Of a stretch of DNA of 59,854 nucleotides, positions 12,692 through 21,478 are shown piece by piece (positions within the stretch are counted from its first letter, which is position 1; each line of letters opens with the position of its first letter). The stretch is from Streptomyces bohaiensis. GTDB taxonomy: Bacteria > Actinomycetota > Actinomycetes > Streptomycetales > Streptomycetaceae. Below the pieces are notes generated by a model, which was given only the letters and a program-made list of their open reading frames with translations, was not told the origin of the DNA and did not search any database. The position numbers were made by a program, and so were the translations under genes. The DNA lies in NCBI RefSeq assembly GCF_012033785.1, contig NZ_JAAVJC010000004.1, forward strand, positions 1-59,854, given 5' to 3'.

Positions 12692-13789
12692 ATGAATGCC
12701 GCGACCAGCGGCCACGGCGGTGGCAACGGATCCGAGGGCGCCTGGCGCGACGCGAGCACCACCACGGGGGACCGCGGGCTCGGCAGACGGTCCCTGTTCT
12801 GGGGCGCCGCCGCCATCGCCGGCGCCGCGTCCCTGACCGCGGTCAGCCCGCCCAGCCGCGCCGACGGCGCCTCGCCGCTGTCGGTCCGCACCGCGAAGGC
12901 CCGCAACGAGACCCGCCGCATGAAGCTCTTCATCGAGCGGCTGAGCGACGGACGGATGGGCTACGGGCTGGAGAAGGGCAAGGCCAGCGTCCCCGGGCCG
13001 CTCATCGAGATGGTCGAGGGCGACACCCTCCACATCGAGGTCGAGAACACCATGGACGTGGACGCCAGCCTTCACGTCCACGGCGTCGACTACGAGATAT
13101 CCAGCGACGGCACCCGGATGTCCAACAGCCACGTCCCGCCGGGCGGCAAACGCACCTACACCTGGCGCTCCCACATCCCCGGCCGCCGCGCCGACGGCAC
13201 CTGGCGCGAGGGCAGCGCCGGCTACTGGCAGTACCACGACCACGTCGTGGGGACCGACCACGGCACGGCCGGGGTGCGCAACGGGCTCTACGGCGCCCTG
13301 GTGGTCAGGCGGGACGGCGACATCCTTCCCGACCGCACGCTGACCATCGTCTTCAACGACATGCTCACCAACAACAACCGCGTGGGGCCCGACTTCGAGG
13401 TCACCATGGGCGACCGGGTCGAGATCATCAACCTCACCCACGGCGAGCTGTACCACACCTTCCACATCCACGGGCACCGGTGGGCGGACAACCGCACCGG
13501 CCTGCTCAGCGGCCCCGACGACTCCAGCCGGGTCATCGACAACAAGATCACCGGCCCGGGCGACTCGTTCGGCTTCCAGATCGTGGCGGGGGAGGGCGCC
13601 GGACCCGGCGCCTGGATGTACCACTGCCACGTGCAGAGCCACTCCGACATGGGCATGGCCGGGCTGCTGCTGGTCAAACGGCCGGACGGCACCATCCCCG
13701 ACTACGAGCACCACCACGCCGGCGGTGGTGACGGCGGTGGCCACGAGGGCCACGGCGGCGCCGAGGAGGGTTCCGGGCACGACCACTGA
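12692..13789 (+). CDS. Two-domain (small) laccase, multicopper oxidase
   Basis: 365 residues from ATG 12692, with AGAGGGAG eight bases upstream. A twin-arginine signal (GRRSLFWG, residues 31-38) directs folded export. Copper ligands appear as HVHG at 128-131, YHDH at 181-184, HTFHIHGH at 255-262 and HCHVQSH at 311-317 followed by M. This is the two-cupredoxin SLAC/EpoA type that assembles as a trimer and oxidises phenols using oxygen. The C terminus is a His/Gly-rich tail (residues 340-365) that could bind copper. It is divergent from the sugar dehydrogenase operon, whose second product also carries a type-1 copper domain. Confidence 0.93.
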   Translation: MNAATSGHGGGNGSEGAWRDASTTTGDRGLGRRSLFWGAAAIAGAASLTAVSPPSRADGASPLSVRTAKARNETRRMKLFIERLSDGRMGYGLEKGKASVPGPLIEMVEGDTLHIEVENTMDVDASLHVHGVDYEISSDGTRMSNSHVPPGGKRTYTWRSHIPGRRADGTWREGSAGYWQYHDHVVGTDHGTAGVRNGLYGALVVRRDGDILPDRTLTIVFNDMLTNNNRVGPDFEVTMGDRVEIINLTHGELYHTFHIHGHRWADNRTGLLSGPDDSSRVIDNKITGPGDSFGFQIVAGEGAGPGAWMYHCHVQSHSDMGMAGLLLVKRPDGTIPDYEHHHAGGGDGGGHEGHGGAEEGSGHDH

Positions 13790-13812
13790 CGCGGAGGCGC
13801 GTCGACGGCGGC

Positions 13813-13844
13813 GGTGACCCGGCACCGGGCGGTGCCGGGTCACC
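13813..13844. terminator. Bidirectional terminator
   Basis: A perfect 14-bp stem (13813-13826 with 13831-13844) and GGGC loop, between the convergent laccase and SnoaL-like genes. Confidence 0.85.
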
Positions 13845-13850
13845 GTGGTG

Positions 13851-14720
13851 TCAGCGGGCGGTACCGGGCCGCTCCGGCGCGGGGCTCCCACTGGCGTCGG
13901 CGTCGGCGTCCCGGCCGGCTTCGGCCGGGGGCCCGGCTGCCTCGGACGCCCCGAGGGCGGTCTCGGCCGCGTCCTCGGCCCCGGCGGCGGCCGGGGTCTC
14001 GCCGGCGGTCACGGTCTCGCCGGCGGGCTCGGTCGCGGTCACGCTCTCGGCGGCTGTCGCCGTGCCGTCGGTCGTCGTCGACGCCGGCGTGTCGGTGGCC
14101 GCGACCGCCGACGCCGCGTCCGAGACACCCACCTCGGCGGCGGTCGCCTCCGCCGTGGCGGCGGCTGCCGCGGGGCGGCGGGCCAGCTCCGGTTCCACCG
14201 TGTCGACCAGCGAGGGATGCGGCTCCCCGCCCGCCATCCGCAGCAGCCCACGCAGGCACCGGACCGTCAGCAGCCAGTTCTTCGGGTTCCGCATGTTCAA
14301 CCCGCCGATGAGCTGCCGCAGCATGGAGAGCGTGTCGAAGTAGACCCGCTCGCAGACGAGGTTCTCCGCCGCGTCGAAGATGAAGTAGGCGGTCATCCGG
14401 ACGCGGAAGGTGCCGCCCGTCGCGGGGATCTCACCGAGCGGGCCGAGATGGGTGCCGATCAGCCAGAACTCCACGATCACCGCGTCATCGGCGTGCCGGA
14501 GCGCGATGATCTCGTGGCGCTGGTCCGGGAAGGCGACCCGCGTCTCGTGGTAGTAACCGCGCACCTGGTCACCGCCGTCGTGGACGGTCATGGTCGGGAT
14601 CAGCTCGTAGTGCGGGTGGGGGAAGGTCGACAGCACGTCGTCCCACTCCTGCCGCACCTCGTCCTCGAAGTGGTCGAGCACCAGCTGCTGCCGTGCGGCG
14701 CGGATCTCGTCCGTGATCAT
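13851..14720 (-). CDS. SnoaL-like / ester-cyclase-type protein with Ala-rich tail
   Basis: ATG 14720 has AAGGAA six bases upstream; the frame is open further up but without a better start. Residues 1-150 look like a SnoaL/NTF2-like polyketide-cyclase-type fold (LVLDHFEDEVRQEWDDVLSTFPHPHYELIPT, then VRGYYHETRVAFPDQRHEIIALRHADDAVIVEFWLIGTHLGPL). From about residue 170 to 289 the protein is a low-complexity Ala/Thr/Glu/Pro tail with no domain, which is unusual for this family and probably disordered. No polyketide genes are nearby, so a generic small-molecule role is likely; the substrate is unknown. Confidence 0.75.
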   Translation of the reverse strand: MITDEIRAARQQLVLDHFEDEVRQEWDDVLSTFPHPHYELIPTMTVHDGGDQVRGYYHETRVAFPDQRHEIIALRHADDAVIVEFWLIGTHLGPLGEIPATGGTFRVRMTAYFIFDAAENLVCERVYFDTLSMLRQLIGGLNMRNPKNWLLTVRCLRGLLRMAGGEPHPSLVDTVEPELARRPAAAAATAEATAAEVGVSDAASAVAATDTPASTTTDGTATAAESVTATEPAGETVTAGETPAAAGAEDAAETALGASEAAGPPAEAGRDADADASGSPAPERPGTAR

Positions 14721-15368
14721 GTCGTTCCTTGCGTGGGGGCGGCCGACTGCGGCCGGGATGCGCCGGGCCCGCGCCGTCGCGCGCCCGGACGGGGCGACGT
14801 CACCGTATGGCGTGGCCGACCGGCGGCATGCACCCTCGGGCAAGGCGAGCATGCCGTTCCGGCCACCCCGGATATCCGGGCTCGTGTTGCGGCGGCTGCG
14901 CCGGCGGACCGGGGCCGGTGCGCACCCCGCCCCGGCCGTGTGCCCGTGGCGCGCACCGGCCGGGGGTCCGGAGTCGCTGTCGACGGAGCTCTCCACCCGC
15001 ACCGTCTCCGCGTCGCCGCCCTGGAAGGTGAGCGGCAGCGCGAACGCCCGCACGTTCGCCGGGGCGGGGCGAAAGTGACGACCGGAGCGGTGTCGATCGG
15101 CTCGAACTCGTCCGTCGTCGCCGAGGTGGAGGTCATGTCGAGCGTGACCTCGGTGGAGACGTCGGTGGAGGCCGCCCCGGAACCTGGCCGCGGCAGCGCG
15201 GCTCGGGTTCGGTTGGCGACTTACCGGTCACCGTCGCGACGACTCGCCGGACCGGATCCTTGACCGTGCCCCAGGGGCACGGTGTGGGCTTCTGGTGCGC
15301 ACACCGACCCGGCCGACGCCGTCACGGTGACAGGGAGCCGCTCGCGGAACCACTGAAAGGACACGCTG
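14721..15368. other. Intergenic region with coding-like fragments
   Basis: 648 bp. On the minus strand, 15215-15065 reads as a GC3-rich frame (DEFEPIDTAPVVTFAP), and 15063-14965 continues in another frame (NVRAFALPLTFQGGD), suggesting a decayed small gene. No other gene, RNA or repeat was recognised. Confidence 0.35.
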
Positions 15369-15563
15369 ATGACGACCCGCTGGGAACACAAGGTGCTCAC
15401 CTACAAGCTCGGCTGGAAGGCCTTCGACTACGCGCAGATCGAGAGCGATCTGACCGCACTGGGCGCCGAGGGCTGGGAGGCGGTCGGCACCCTCGCTCCC
15501 AGCTTCGGAGCCGGCCAGGCCATCGAGATCGCCGTCATCGCCAAGCGGCCCGCGAGCGACTGA
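15369..15563 (+). CDS. Small DUF4177-type protein
   Basis: 64 residues beginning MTTRWEHKVLTYKLGWK, with a GAAAGGA ribosome site. The pattern WEHKVLTY...IESDLTALGAEGWEAVG matches the DUF4177 family of small alpha/beta proteins common in streptomycetes. There is no signal peptide or catalytic motif. The function is unknown. It is a single gene flanked by long gene-poor stretches. Confidence 0.8.
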   Translation: MTTRWEHKVLTYKLGWKAFDYAQIESDLTALGAEGWEAVGTLAPSFGAGQAIEIAVIAKRPASD

Positions 15564-16154
15564 CGGGACGCGCGTGCTCGGGACGCAGGCCGGCGCCCCG
15601 AGCCCTACGCTCGGCGGAGGCTCGGCGGGCCCACAGGAACTGGTCCGCCGGATCATGCTCCGCCACGTGTGTGCCACCGCCGAACCGTTGAAGCCCAGCC
15701 CCTGCGCAGGCTGCCGGAAGGGGGGCCCGAGGACGTCCTCGCACTCTTCGAACCCCACCGCGACGTCCGGATCGAAGGCGTAGAGATCGTTGACCGTGAC
15801 CACGTGGGCCGACAGGTGACCCGTGCCCGTGCTCGCCCCGCAGCAGCCCCGGCACGGAGATGTCGTGGCGGAGACGCGCGCTCGCCCCGCACCTCAGGGC
15901 GGCTCGGACCGCGCCGCTGCGCCGCTGTCGCTCGCGTGGGGGAGCATGCGCCGGGAGTGCTCGGAACCCTGAGCCCAGGCTTAGCGTGGAGCCCCGGTGT
16001 CTGCTGCTTGCCCCGGTACCGCCGGAACCGTTGTGTGCACGATCCCGTCTCTACGGCCGAGTGCCCTGCCGGCCGCCTGCACCTCGGGGTGTCCGGGACA
16101 TGACGTATCGTGACTCGTATTTCTCTGTTCGAACGCTTCCGAGGGGTTTCTGAC
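15564..16154. other. Intergenic region
   Basis: 591 bp. A minus-strand frame around 15803-15620 (VTVNDLYAFDPDVAVGFEE) has moderately coding-like composition but no convincing start, length or homologue; it may be a gene remnant. The rest holds the promoter region of the lipoprotein gene. Nothing else was recognised. Confidence 0.35.
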
Positions 16155-16832
16155 ATGCGGCGCCGAATCTCTGCCTCTGTGGTCGCGGCCGTGCTGGCGA
16201 CCGGCCTGCTCGCCACCGCCTGCGGCGGGAGCGACGACTCCAGCGACGACGCGCTGCCCGGCGTCGACGCCGGTTCCTCGGCTTCGCCGGATCCCACGGA
16301 GGGCGAGGGCGACGAGGCGGAGGACGAGACGGGCGAGGACGAACTGCCCGAGGACGGTATCGACCGTCCGGAGATCAACCTGCCGGACGAGGTGAACAAC
16401 GTCTTCGAGGAGGTCGACACCGACGACCCGGTCGAACTCGCCGTCCTCGCCGACCAGGAGCACGCCATCAACGCCGTGGACGAGGCCATCACGAGTGGCG
16501 ACACGAAGGTGCCGTCCCTGCCGTTCTACCAGGCGGACACGGCGCTGCTGGAGAGCCTTGAGTTCGCCTCCGGTATGCATGACGACGGGCTTTCTTTCGG
16601 AGGCACCACGTACTATTACAACCGCACTCTCGAGATGCAGTCCGACACCGCGGCCGTCGCTACGTACTGTGCGGACATGTCCGAGTCATACCTGGTGAAG
16701 GTGGACAGTGGTGAAAGAGAGCCGGACAGCGGTACTTACTACTACACCTCGCGTCAGGAACTAAACGATGTCGGAGTTTGGCAGACCGTGGTGCTGACGA
16801 CCGAGCGGGAAGACGACACGTGCGTGCGGTGA
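16155..16832 (+). CDS. Putative lipoprotein, unknown function
   Basis: 225 residues from ATG 16155. The N terminus MRRRISASVVAAVLATGLLATAC is a lipoprotein signal with lipobox LATAC, followed by a long acidic linker rich in Asp/Glu (about residues 25-80). The C-terminal half (EHAINAVDEAITSG to the end) has Cys and Tyr-rich strands but no family I recognise. Codon use in its 3' third is less GC-biased than its neighbours (for example a CTA leucine codon), hinting at recent acquisition. It is coupled to the next secreted-protein gene, so the two probably work together at the cell surface. Confidence 0.75.
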   Translation: MRRRISASVVAAVLATGLLATACGGSDDSSDDALPGVDAGSSASPDPTEGEGDEAEDETGEDELPEDGIDRPEINLPDEVNNVFEEVDTDDPVELAVLADQEHAINAVDEAITSGDTKVPSLPFYQADTALLESLEFASGMHDDGLSFGGTTYYYNRTLEMQSDTAAVATYCADMSESYLVKVDSGEREPDSGTYYYTSRQELNDVGVWQTVVLTTEREDDTCVR

Positions 16833-17863
16833 GCTCGGTTGCCGTACTGGTCGGTGCGCTGCTGTTGTCGGCGACCGCACCAGCGGTCGCCACAGACGGC
16901 GGTGGTGGTCGCGGGGACCGAGGAGGAGATGTCCGCGGAGACCGCAATGGCAACAAGCTGAAGGCAGGTGTCTCCGGGGCCGGCGTGGCTGGCGTGGTGT
17001 TCGATCCGCCGCATTCGGGTGATGGTGGGTCGTTGTCCGGGCGGCAGGCGAACTGGTCGCCGCCGCCGTGCTATTACGCGCCTCGCTGGTCGGCGTCGGA
17101 GTTCAAGGACTGGTGGGACAACTACGCCAAGAACGAGGCGTACAAGACCGACCCGGACAATGCTCAGGAGATCATCGACTCGCACGATGAGACCTACGGC
17201 GAGAACAGTCGGCACGAGGATCACAACATCGGGCGGGAGGACGAGGGGGCCTGGTGGACGGTGCACTCCAACCCGAACCACCCCGACGGGTCGACTGCGA
17301 GCTGTGAGTCCCGGATCTTCTGGGTGGACCACGATGACACCCCGCCGCCGCATCCCAACTCTCCGACGCCGGAGATGCTGGCGGAGTTGGCGTATGCCGA
17401 GGTGGAGATCCCTGATGTCCGTGCCGAGTTGAGTCCGGCGGCGGATGCGCAGAAGGTGAATCTGGCGACCTGGGTGTGGATGGACGCGTCCGATCTGGCG
17501 CCGGTGTCGGTGACGGCGTCGATCAGTGGCTACTCGCAGCTGTCGGCAACGGTGACCGCGACCCCGTCACATGTGGAACTCGACGCGGGGACGGGGGACG
17601 CGACGGTGCACGACGGCTGTGATGTCGGGGCGGACGGCGCTGTGGGGCGGCCCTATGCCTCTGCTGACGCCGGGACTGCGCCGGCCTGCGGCCTCACCTA
17701 CCACCGGGCGACCCACGACCGTGGCCCGTACCCGTTCAGCGCGACGGTCGTGTGGGAGGTCAGCTGGGAGGGGTCGGACGGCAGCGGCGCGACCCTGCCG
17801 GATGGCGAGTTCGGTACCACCCAGGACGTCACCGTCCAGGAGATCCAGACCATCGTCCGCTGA
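16820..17863 (+). CDS. Secreted protein of unknown function
   Basis: Two starts are possible: GTG 16820 (MRAVSSVAVLVGALLL, a complete signal peptide, 347 residues) or GTG 16829, which overlaps the lipoprotein stop as GTGA. I prefer 16820 because it keeps the positively charged n-region. After cleavage near AVA there is a Gly/Arg/Asp-rich stretch, then a conserved-looking block (SPPPCYYAPRWSASEFKDWWDNY, residues 90-112) and a beta-rich C terminus with paired cysteines (HDGCDVG, PACGLTY). Similar streptomycete proteins are often labelled ATP/GTP-binding, but no nucleotide motif is present. The function is unknown. Confidence 0.75.
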   Translation: MRAVSSVAVLVGALLLSATAPAVATDGGGGRGDRGGDVRGDRNGNKLKAGVSGAGVAGVVFDPPHSGDGGSLSGRQANWSPPPCYYAPRWSASEFKDWWDNYAKNEAYKTDPDNAQEIIDSHDETYGENSRHEDHNIGREDEGAWWTVHSNPNHPDGSTASCESRIFWVDHDDTPPPHPNSPTPEMLAELAYAEVEIPDVRAELSPAADAQKVNLATWVWMDASDLAPVSVTASISGYSQLSATVTATPSHVELDAGTGDATVHDGCDVGADGAVGRPYASADAGTAPACGLTYHRATHDRGPYPFSATVVWEVSWEGSDGSGATLPDGEFGTTQDVTVQEIQTIVR

Positions 17864-18475
17864 ATCGGTACGGGCTGCGACTGAACGCCGCCGCCCGTAC
17901 CGACGCCGCGGTCCCTCCGCGCGGCTGTCCGTCGAGGGCCGACGAGAAGCAGCAACGGGGGCACGCCGGACGGTCGACAGCTCCGCGCCGTGTGTGGGCG
18001 CAGCCCCGTCTGTGGTGGACGCACCCGTCGCCTCGGCCCGCACTCCCGAGTTGCGCTGCGCGCTGCCCTGAGCGACCGGACCCCGGCTGCCGCTCTTTCT
18101 GCTCGTCGGCTCGACCGGCGGCTCCTGTGCGCGGCCCTTGGCGGGCGTGGTCCGTCTCCCGCTGGTGTGCGCGCGGACCGACCAAGGCCGAGCCCGGGGC
18201 GAGCTGGCCCTGACCTTCTTGGTGCTCGTGCGCACACCGACGCACAGCGCGGTGCGGGCACTCGCCGTGAGGGTGCCACGGAATTCCTTGCCGCTTCCGC
18301 CCGGATCCGGACGGCAGCCGTAGCGGGTGAAGCGATACCCCGCGTTTCATCCTCGCCGGCCCCTGCCTCGCCCGGCGGCTTCGGGAGATCCGTGGTGGAC
18401 AACGGTCCGCAGAGGGGTCTAAGTTCTCCTCTGTTGAACATGGGTTCCATTATCGATGGAAAGCGCAGGTGGCCC
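17864..18475. other. Intergenic region upstream of the metal transporter
   Basis: 612 bp with no convincing gene; long frames here are low-complexity Arg/Pro translations. The last 40 bp contain an inverted repeat (18445-18461) and a Zur-like sequence (18435-18449) just before the permease gene. Confidence 0.4.
18435..18461. promoter_or_regulatory. Possible metal-regulator operator before the FecCD permease
   Basis: TTCCAT (18445-18450), five bases, ATGGAA (18456-18461) form a perfect inverted repeat. Overlapping it, TGAACATGGGTTCCA (18435-18449) matches about 11 of 15 positions of the actinobacterial Zur consensus as I remember it. It overlaps the alternative ATG 18440, which favours the downstream GTG start for the permease. 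Confidence 0.35.
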
Positions 18476-19615
18476 GTGCCGTCGCCCTCGCCACTCGTAC
18501 CACCCCGGGGAACGCCCCTGATCGGGCAGCAGCGGCAGGCGGCAGCTCCGGTGGCGCCCGGCCCGAAGCGCCGCCTCGCCTCCCGGCGCGGGCTGCTCGG
18601 CGCCTGCGCCGTGCTGACCCTTCTGCTGCTGGTCTCCGTCGTCGTCGCCATCGGCCTCGGGCCGGCGGTCATCGCGCCGGGCGAAACCGCCCGCCACCTC
18701 TGGGCGGCGCTCAGCGGCGGCACCATCGGCGCGGACGAGGTGACCACCCACCAGATCATCTGGCAGATCCGCACCCCTCGCGTGCTGCTGGCGGCGCTGG
18801 TCGGTGCCGGGCTGAGCACGATCGGTGTGGTGATCCAGGCCATGGTCCGCAACGCGCTCGCCGACCCGTTCGTCCTGGGCGTCTCCTCGGGCGCCTCGGT
18901 GGGGGCGGTCGCCGTCACCACCACCGGCGGGCTGGCCGTCCTCGGCATCCACGCCGTCTCGATCGGTGCCTTCCTCGGAGCGCTCGGCGCCTCGCTGCTG
19001 GTCTACCTCGCCGCCGCCGGACGCGGCGGACTGTCGCCCCTGCGGCTCGTCCTGACCGGTGTGGCGATGTCGCTCGGCTTCCAGGCGGTGATGAGCCTGC
19101 TCGTCTACCTCGCCCCCAACAACGAGGCCACCAGCACGGTGCTGTTCTGGACGATGGGCAGTTTCGGTGCGGCGAGTTGGGACGTGCTGCCGGTGGTGGC
19201 CGTCGCGGTGCTCGGCGGGCTGGTGCTGATGTACCGGCGGGGCCGGGTGCTGGACGTGCTCTCCCTCGGCGACGAGACGGCCGCGAGCCTCGGCGTGGCC
19301 GCGGGCCGGCAGCGGACCGTGCTGCTGGTGATGGTCTCCCTCGTCACCGGTGTCATGGTCGCGGTGAGCGGCGCCATCGCCTTCGTCGGGCTGGTCATGC
19401 CGCACGTCGTCCGCATCCTCGTCGGTGCCACGCACGCCCGGGTCCTCGCGGTCGCCCCGCTGGCCGGGGCGCTGTTCATGGTGTGGGTGGACCTCGCGGC
19501 CCGCACCGTGGTCGCCCCGCGCGAACTGCCGCTCGGGGTCATCACCGCGCTGGTCGGTGTCCCCGTCTTCGTCGCGCTGATGCGGCGCGGCGGCTACACG
19601 TTCGGAGGCCGCTGA
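18476..19615 (+). CDS. FecCD-family metal-chelate ABC permease
   Basis: 379 residues from GTG 18476; ATG 18440 is an alternative, but it lacks a ribosome site and lies in a probable operator. It is a BtuC/FecCD-type permease with about ten membrane helices and the family motifs GPAVIAPGETARHLW, RTPRVLLAALVGAGLSTIGVVIQAMVRNALADPFVLGVSSGASVGA, and SGAIAFVGLVMPHVVRILVGATHARVL. Such permeases form homodimers that import metal-siderophore complexes, haem or cobalamin. It is followed two bases later by its ATPase and then by a binding lipoprotein, giving a complete importer. The linked exporter, chelator-like genes and Zur box point to a metal chelate. Confidence 0.92.
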   Translation: MPSPSPLVPPRGTPLIGQQRQAAAPVAPGPKRRLASRRGLLGACAVLTLLLLVSVVVAIGLGPAVIAPGETARHLWAALSGGTIGADEVTTHQIIWQIRTPRVLLAALVGAGLSTIGVVIQAMVRNALADPFVLGVSSGASVGAVAVTTTGGLAVLGIHAVSIGAFLGALGASLLVYLAAAGRGGLSPLRLVLTGVAMSLGFQAVMSLLVYLAPNNEATSTVLFWTMGSFGAASWDVLPVVAVAVLGGLVLMYRRGRVLDVLSLGDETAASLGVAAGRQRTVLLVMVSLVTGVMVAVSGAIAFVGLVMPHVVRILVGATHARVLAVAPLAGALFMVWVDLAARTVVAPRELPLGVITALVGVPVFVALMRRGGYTFGGR

Positions 19616-19616
19616 C

Positions 19617-20387
19617 ATGGAACTGCGCATCGAGGAGCTGTCGGTGGTGACCGACGGCAGGACGCTGGTGGACCGGCTCTCGCTGACGGTGTCCGAGGGG
19701 GCGATCGTCGGCCTCGTCGGGCCGAACGGCAGCGGGAAGTCCACCGCCCTGCGCTGCGTCTACCGGGCGCTGCGCCCCAGCGCCGGCGCGGTGCTGCTGG
19801 GGGACCAGGACCTCTCCCGCCTCACGCCCCGGCAGAGCGCGCGGACCGTCGCCGCGACGACACAGGACGGCGGCGTCGATGTCGACTTCACCGTCGAGGA
19901 GGTCGTCGCGCTGGGGCGCGCGCCTCACCGGCGGGGCAACGAGCCGCTGAACGCGAGGGAGCGGGAACTGTGCCGCGCGGCGATGGAACGCCTCGACGTC
20001 GCGCACCTCGCCCAGCGGACCGTGCCCGGCCTCTCGGGGGGCGAGCGCCAACGGGTCCTGCTGGCCCGGGCCCTCGTCCAGGAGCCCCGGGTGCTGGTCC
20101 TGGACGAGCCCACCAACCACCTCGACATCCGCCACCAGCTCGGCCTGCTCTCGTTCCTGCGGGGCTCCGGCCTCACCGTCCTCGTCGTGCTGCACGACCT
20201 CAACCTCGCCGCAGCGGTCTGCGACCGGGTCGGCGTGCTCGCCGACGGCAGGCTCGTCGCCGCCGGGACCCCGGCGGAGGTCCTTACCGCGCGGCTGGTC
20301 GAGGAGGTCTTCGGCGTCCGCGCCGAGGTCGTCCCGCATCCGGTGAGCGGCGCACCGCAGTTGTTGTACTCACTCGATCCCTCGTGA
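19617..20387 (+). CDS. FecE-type ABC transporter ATPase
   Basis: 256 residues, the normal size for a single-domain FecE/BtuD ATPase. Walker A GPNGSGKST (residues 37-45), signature LSGGERQ near residue 138, Walker B VLVLDEPTNHLD near residue 159, and the switch His in VVLHDLNLAA. The ATG follows the permease stop after one base, with GGAGG inside the permease end, so the two are translationally linked. It powers the FecCD permease in 18476-19615. Confidence 0.94.
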   Translation: MELRIEELSVVTDGRTLVDRLSLTVSEGAIVGLVGPNGSGKSTALRCVYRALRPSAGAVLLGDQDLSRLTPRQSARTVAATTQDGGVDVDFTVEEVVALGRAPHRRGNEPLNARERELCRAAMERLDVAHLAQRTVPGLSGGERQRVLLARALVQEPRVLVLDEPTNHLDIRHQLGLLSFLRGSGLTVLVVLHDLNLAAAVCDRVGVLADGRLVAAGTPAEVLTARLVEEVFGVRAEVVPHPVSGAPQLLYSLDPS

Positions 20388-20404
20388 CCGGAAGGCGACC
20401 CACC

Positions 20405-21421
20405 ATGCCCAGGAAGACCCCCTCAAGCGCCGCGCGCCGCACCGCCGTCTCCGGAAGTGCCGTGGTGATGGCGCTGGCCCTCGCGGGTTGCGGCGCGGAG
20501 GTGGAGGAGCAGGACGACGAGAAGTCGGACGCGTCGTCGTCCGTCCAGCGCTGCGGCGAGTCCGTGACCTACACCGTGCCCGAGCGCGCGGTCGCCTACG
20601 AGGCCGGCAGCGCGGACAAGCTGTTCGCTCTCGGTCTGACGGACCGCGTGGCCGGGTACGTCATGCCGCCCGCCAATCCGCCGGTCGAGGAGTCGCCGTG
20701 GGCGGCCGACTACGCCGAGGTGGAGATGCTCAGCGACGACCTGCTCAACAAGGAGATCGTGGTCGAGGCCCGGGCCGACCTGGTGGTCGCGGGGTGGAAC
20801 TCAGGTTTCAGCGAGCAGCGCGGCATCACCCCCGAGATCCTCGACACCCTCGGCATCCAGAGCTTCCTGCACACCGAAAGCTGCTTCAACTACCCCGGCC
20901 ACCCCGAGCGGATGGCGCCGTTCGACGCGCTCTGGGCCGACCTGGAGCGGCTCGGCGCGATCTTCCAGGTGGAGGAGCGCGCCGCCGAGGTGGTCGAGGA
21001 GTTGCAGGGGCGGGTGGAGGCGGTCCGCGCCGCCGCGCCCGACGGTGACCCGCTGCCGGTCTTCCTCTACGACTCCGGTACCGACCAGCCGTTCACCGCC
21101 GGAAGCCAGGTGCCGCCCAACGACATCATCGCCTCGGCCGGTGCCCGGAACATCTTCGACGACCTGGACGAGCGGTGGACGCAGGTGAGTTGGGAGTCGG
21201 TCGCCGAGGCGGAGCCCGAGGTGATCGTCATCCTCGACTACGGCGACCTCGCCGCGGAGAAGAAGATCGACTTCCTCAAGGAGTCGCCGCACACCCGCGA
21301 GCTGCCCGGGGTGCGGCAGGACAACTTCTTCGTCCTTGACTACAACGAGGGCATCAGCGGCCCCCGCACCGTCGACGGCCTGGAGAAGTTCGCCGCGTAC
21401 CTGGCGGAGCTCGCCGACTGA
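20405..21421 (+). CDS. FecB/BtuF-family metal-chelate-binding lipoprotein
   Basis: 338 residues from ATG 20405. A lipoprotein signal with lipobox LAGC near residue 31, then an acidic Ser/Asp linker. Two alpha/beta lobes of the periplasmic-binding class III type follow (AYEAGSADKLFALGLTDRVAGYV; the second lobe from about LPVFLYDSGTDQPFTAG). It captures a chelate outside the cell and delivers it to the permease. Sequence cannot tell the ligand. It ends 57 bp from the convergent MFS gene, with a bidirectional hairpin between. Confidence 0.92.
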   Translation: MPRKTPSSAARRTAVSGSAVVMALALAGCGAEVEEQDDEKSDASSSVQRCGESVTYTVPERAVAYEAGSADKLFALGLTDRVAGYVMPPANPPVEESPWAADYAEVEMLSDDLLNKEIVVEARADLVVAGWNSGFSEQRGITPEILDTLGIQSFLHTESCFNYPGHPERMAPFDALWADLERLGAIFQVEERAAEVVEELQGRVEAVRAAAPDGDPLPVFLYDSGTDQPFTAGSQVPPNDIIASAGARNIFDDLDERWTQVSWESVAEAEPEVIVILDYGDLAAEKKIDFLKESPHTRELPGVRQDNFFVLDYNEGISGPRTVDGLEKFAAYLAELAD

Positions 21422-21430
21422 CGACCCCGT

Positions 21431-21474
21431 CGGGCCCGGAGGGAACGGCCGTCGTGGCCGACCCTCCGGGCCCG
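21431..21474. terminator. Bidirectional terminator
   Basis: A 13-bp stem (21431-21443 with 21462-21474), with an inner CGGCC/GGCCG pairing, between the convergent binding-protein and MFS genes. Confidence 0.8.
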
Positions 21475-21478
21475 ATGC

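Noticed and set aside
15228..15803. A minus-strand frame beginning VTVNDLYAFDPDVAVGFEE
   Set aside because: The first 50 codons look mildly coding, but there is no ribosome site or recognised family, and the rest becomes low-complexity and runs through the DUF4177 gene region. Left as a possible remnant only.
17864..18438. Possible transposase or secreted-protein remnant upstream of the permease
   Set aside because: Frames on both strands are Arg/Pro/Ser-rich without any DDE or recombinase motif; no terminal repeats were found.
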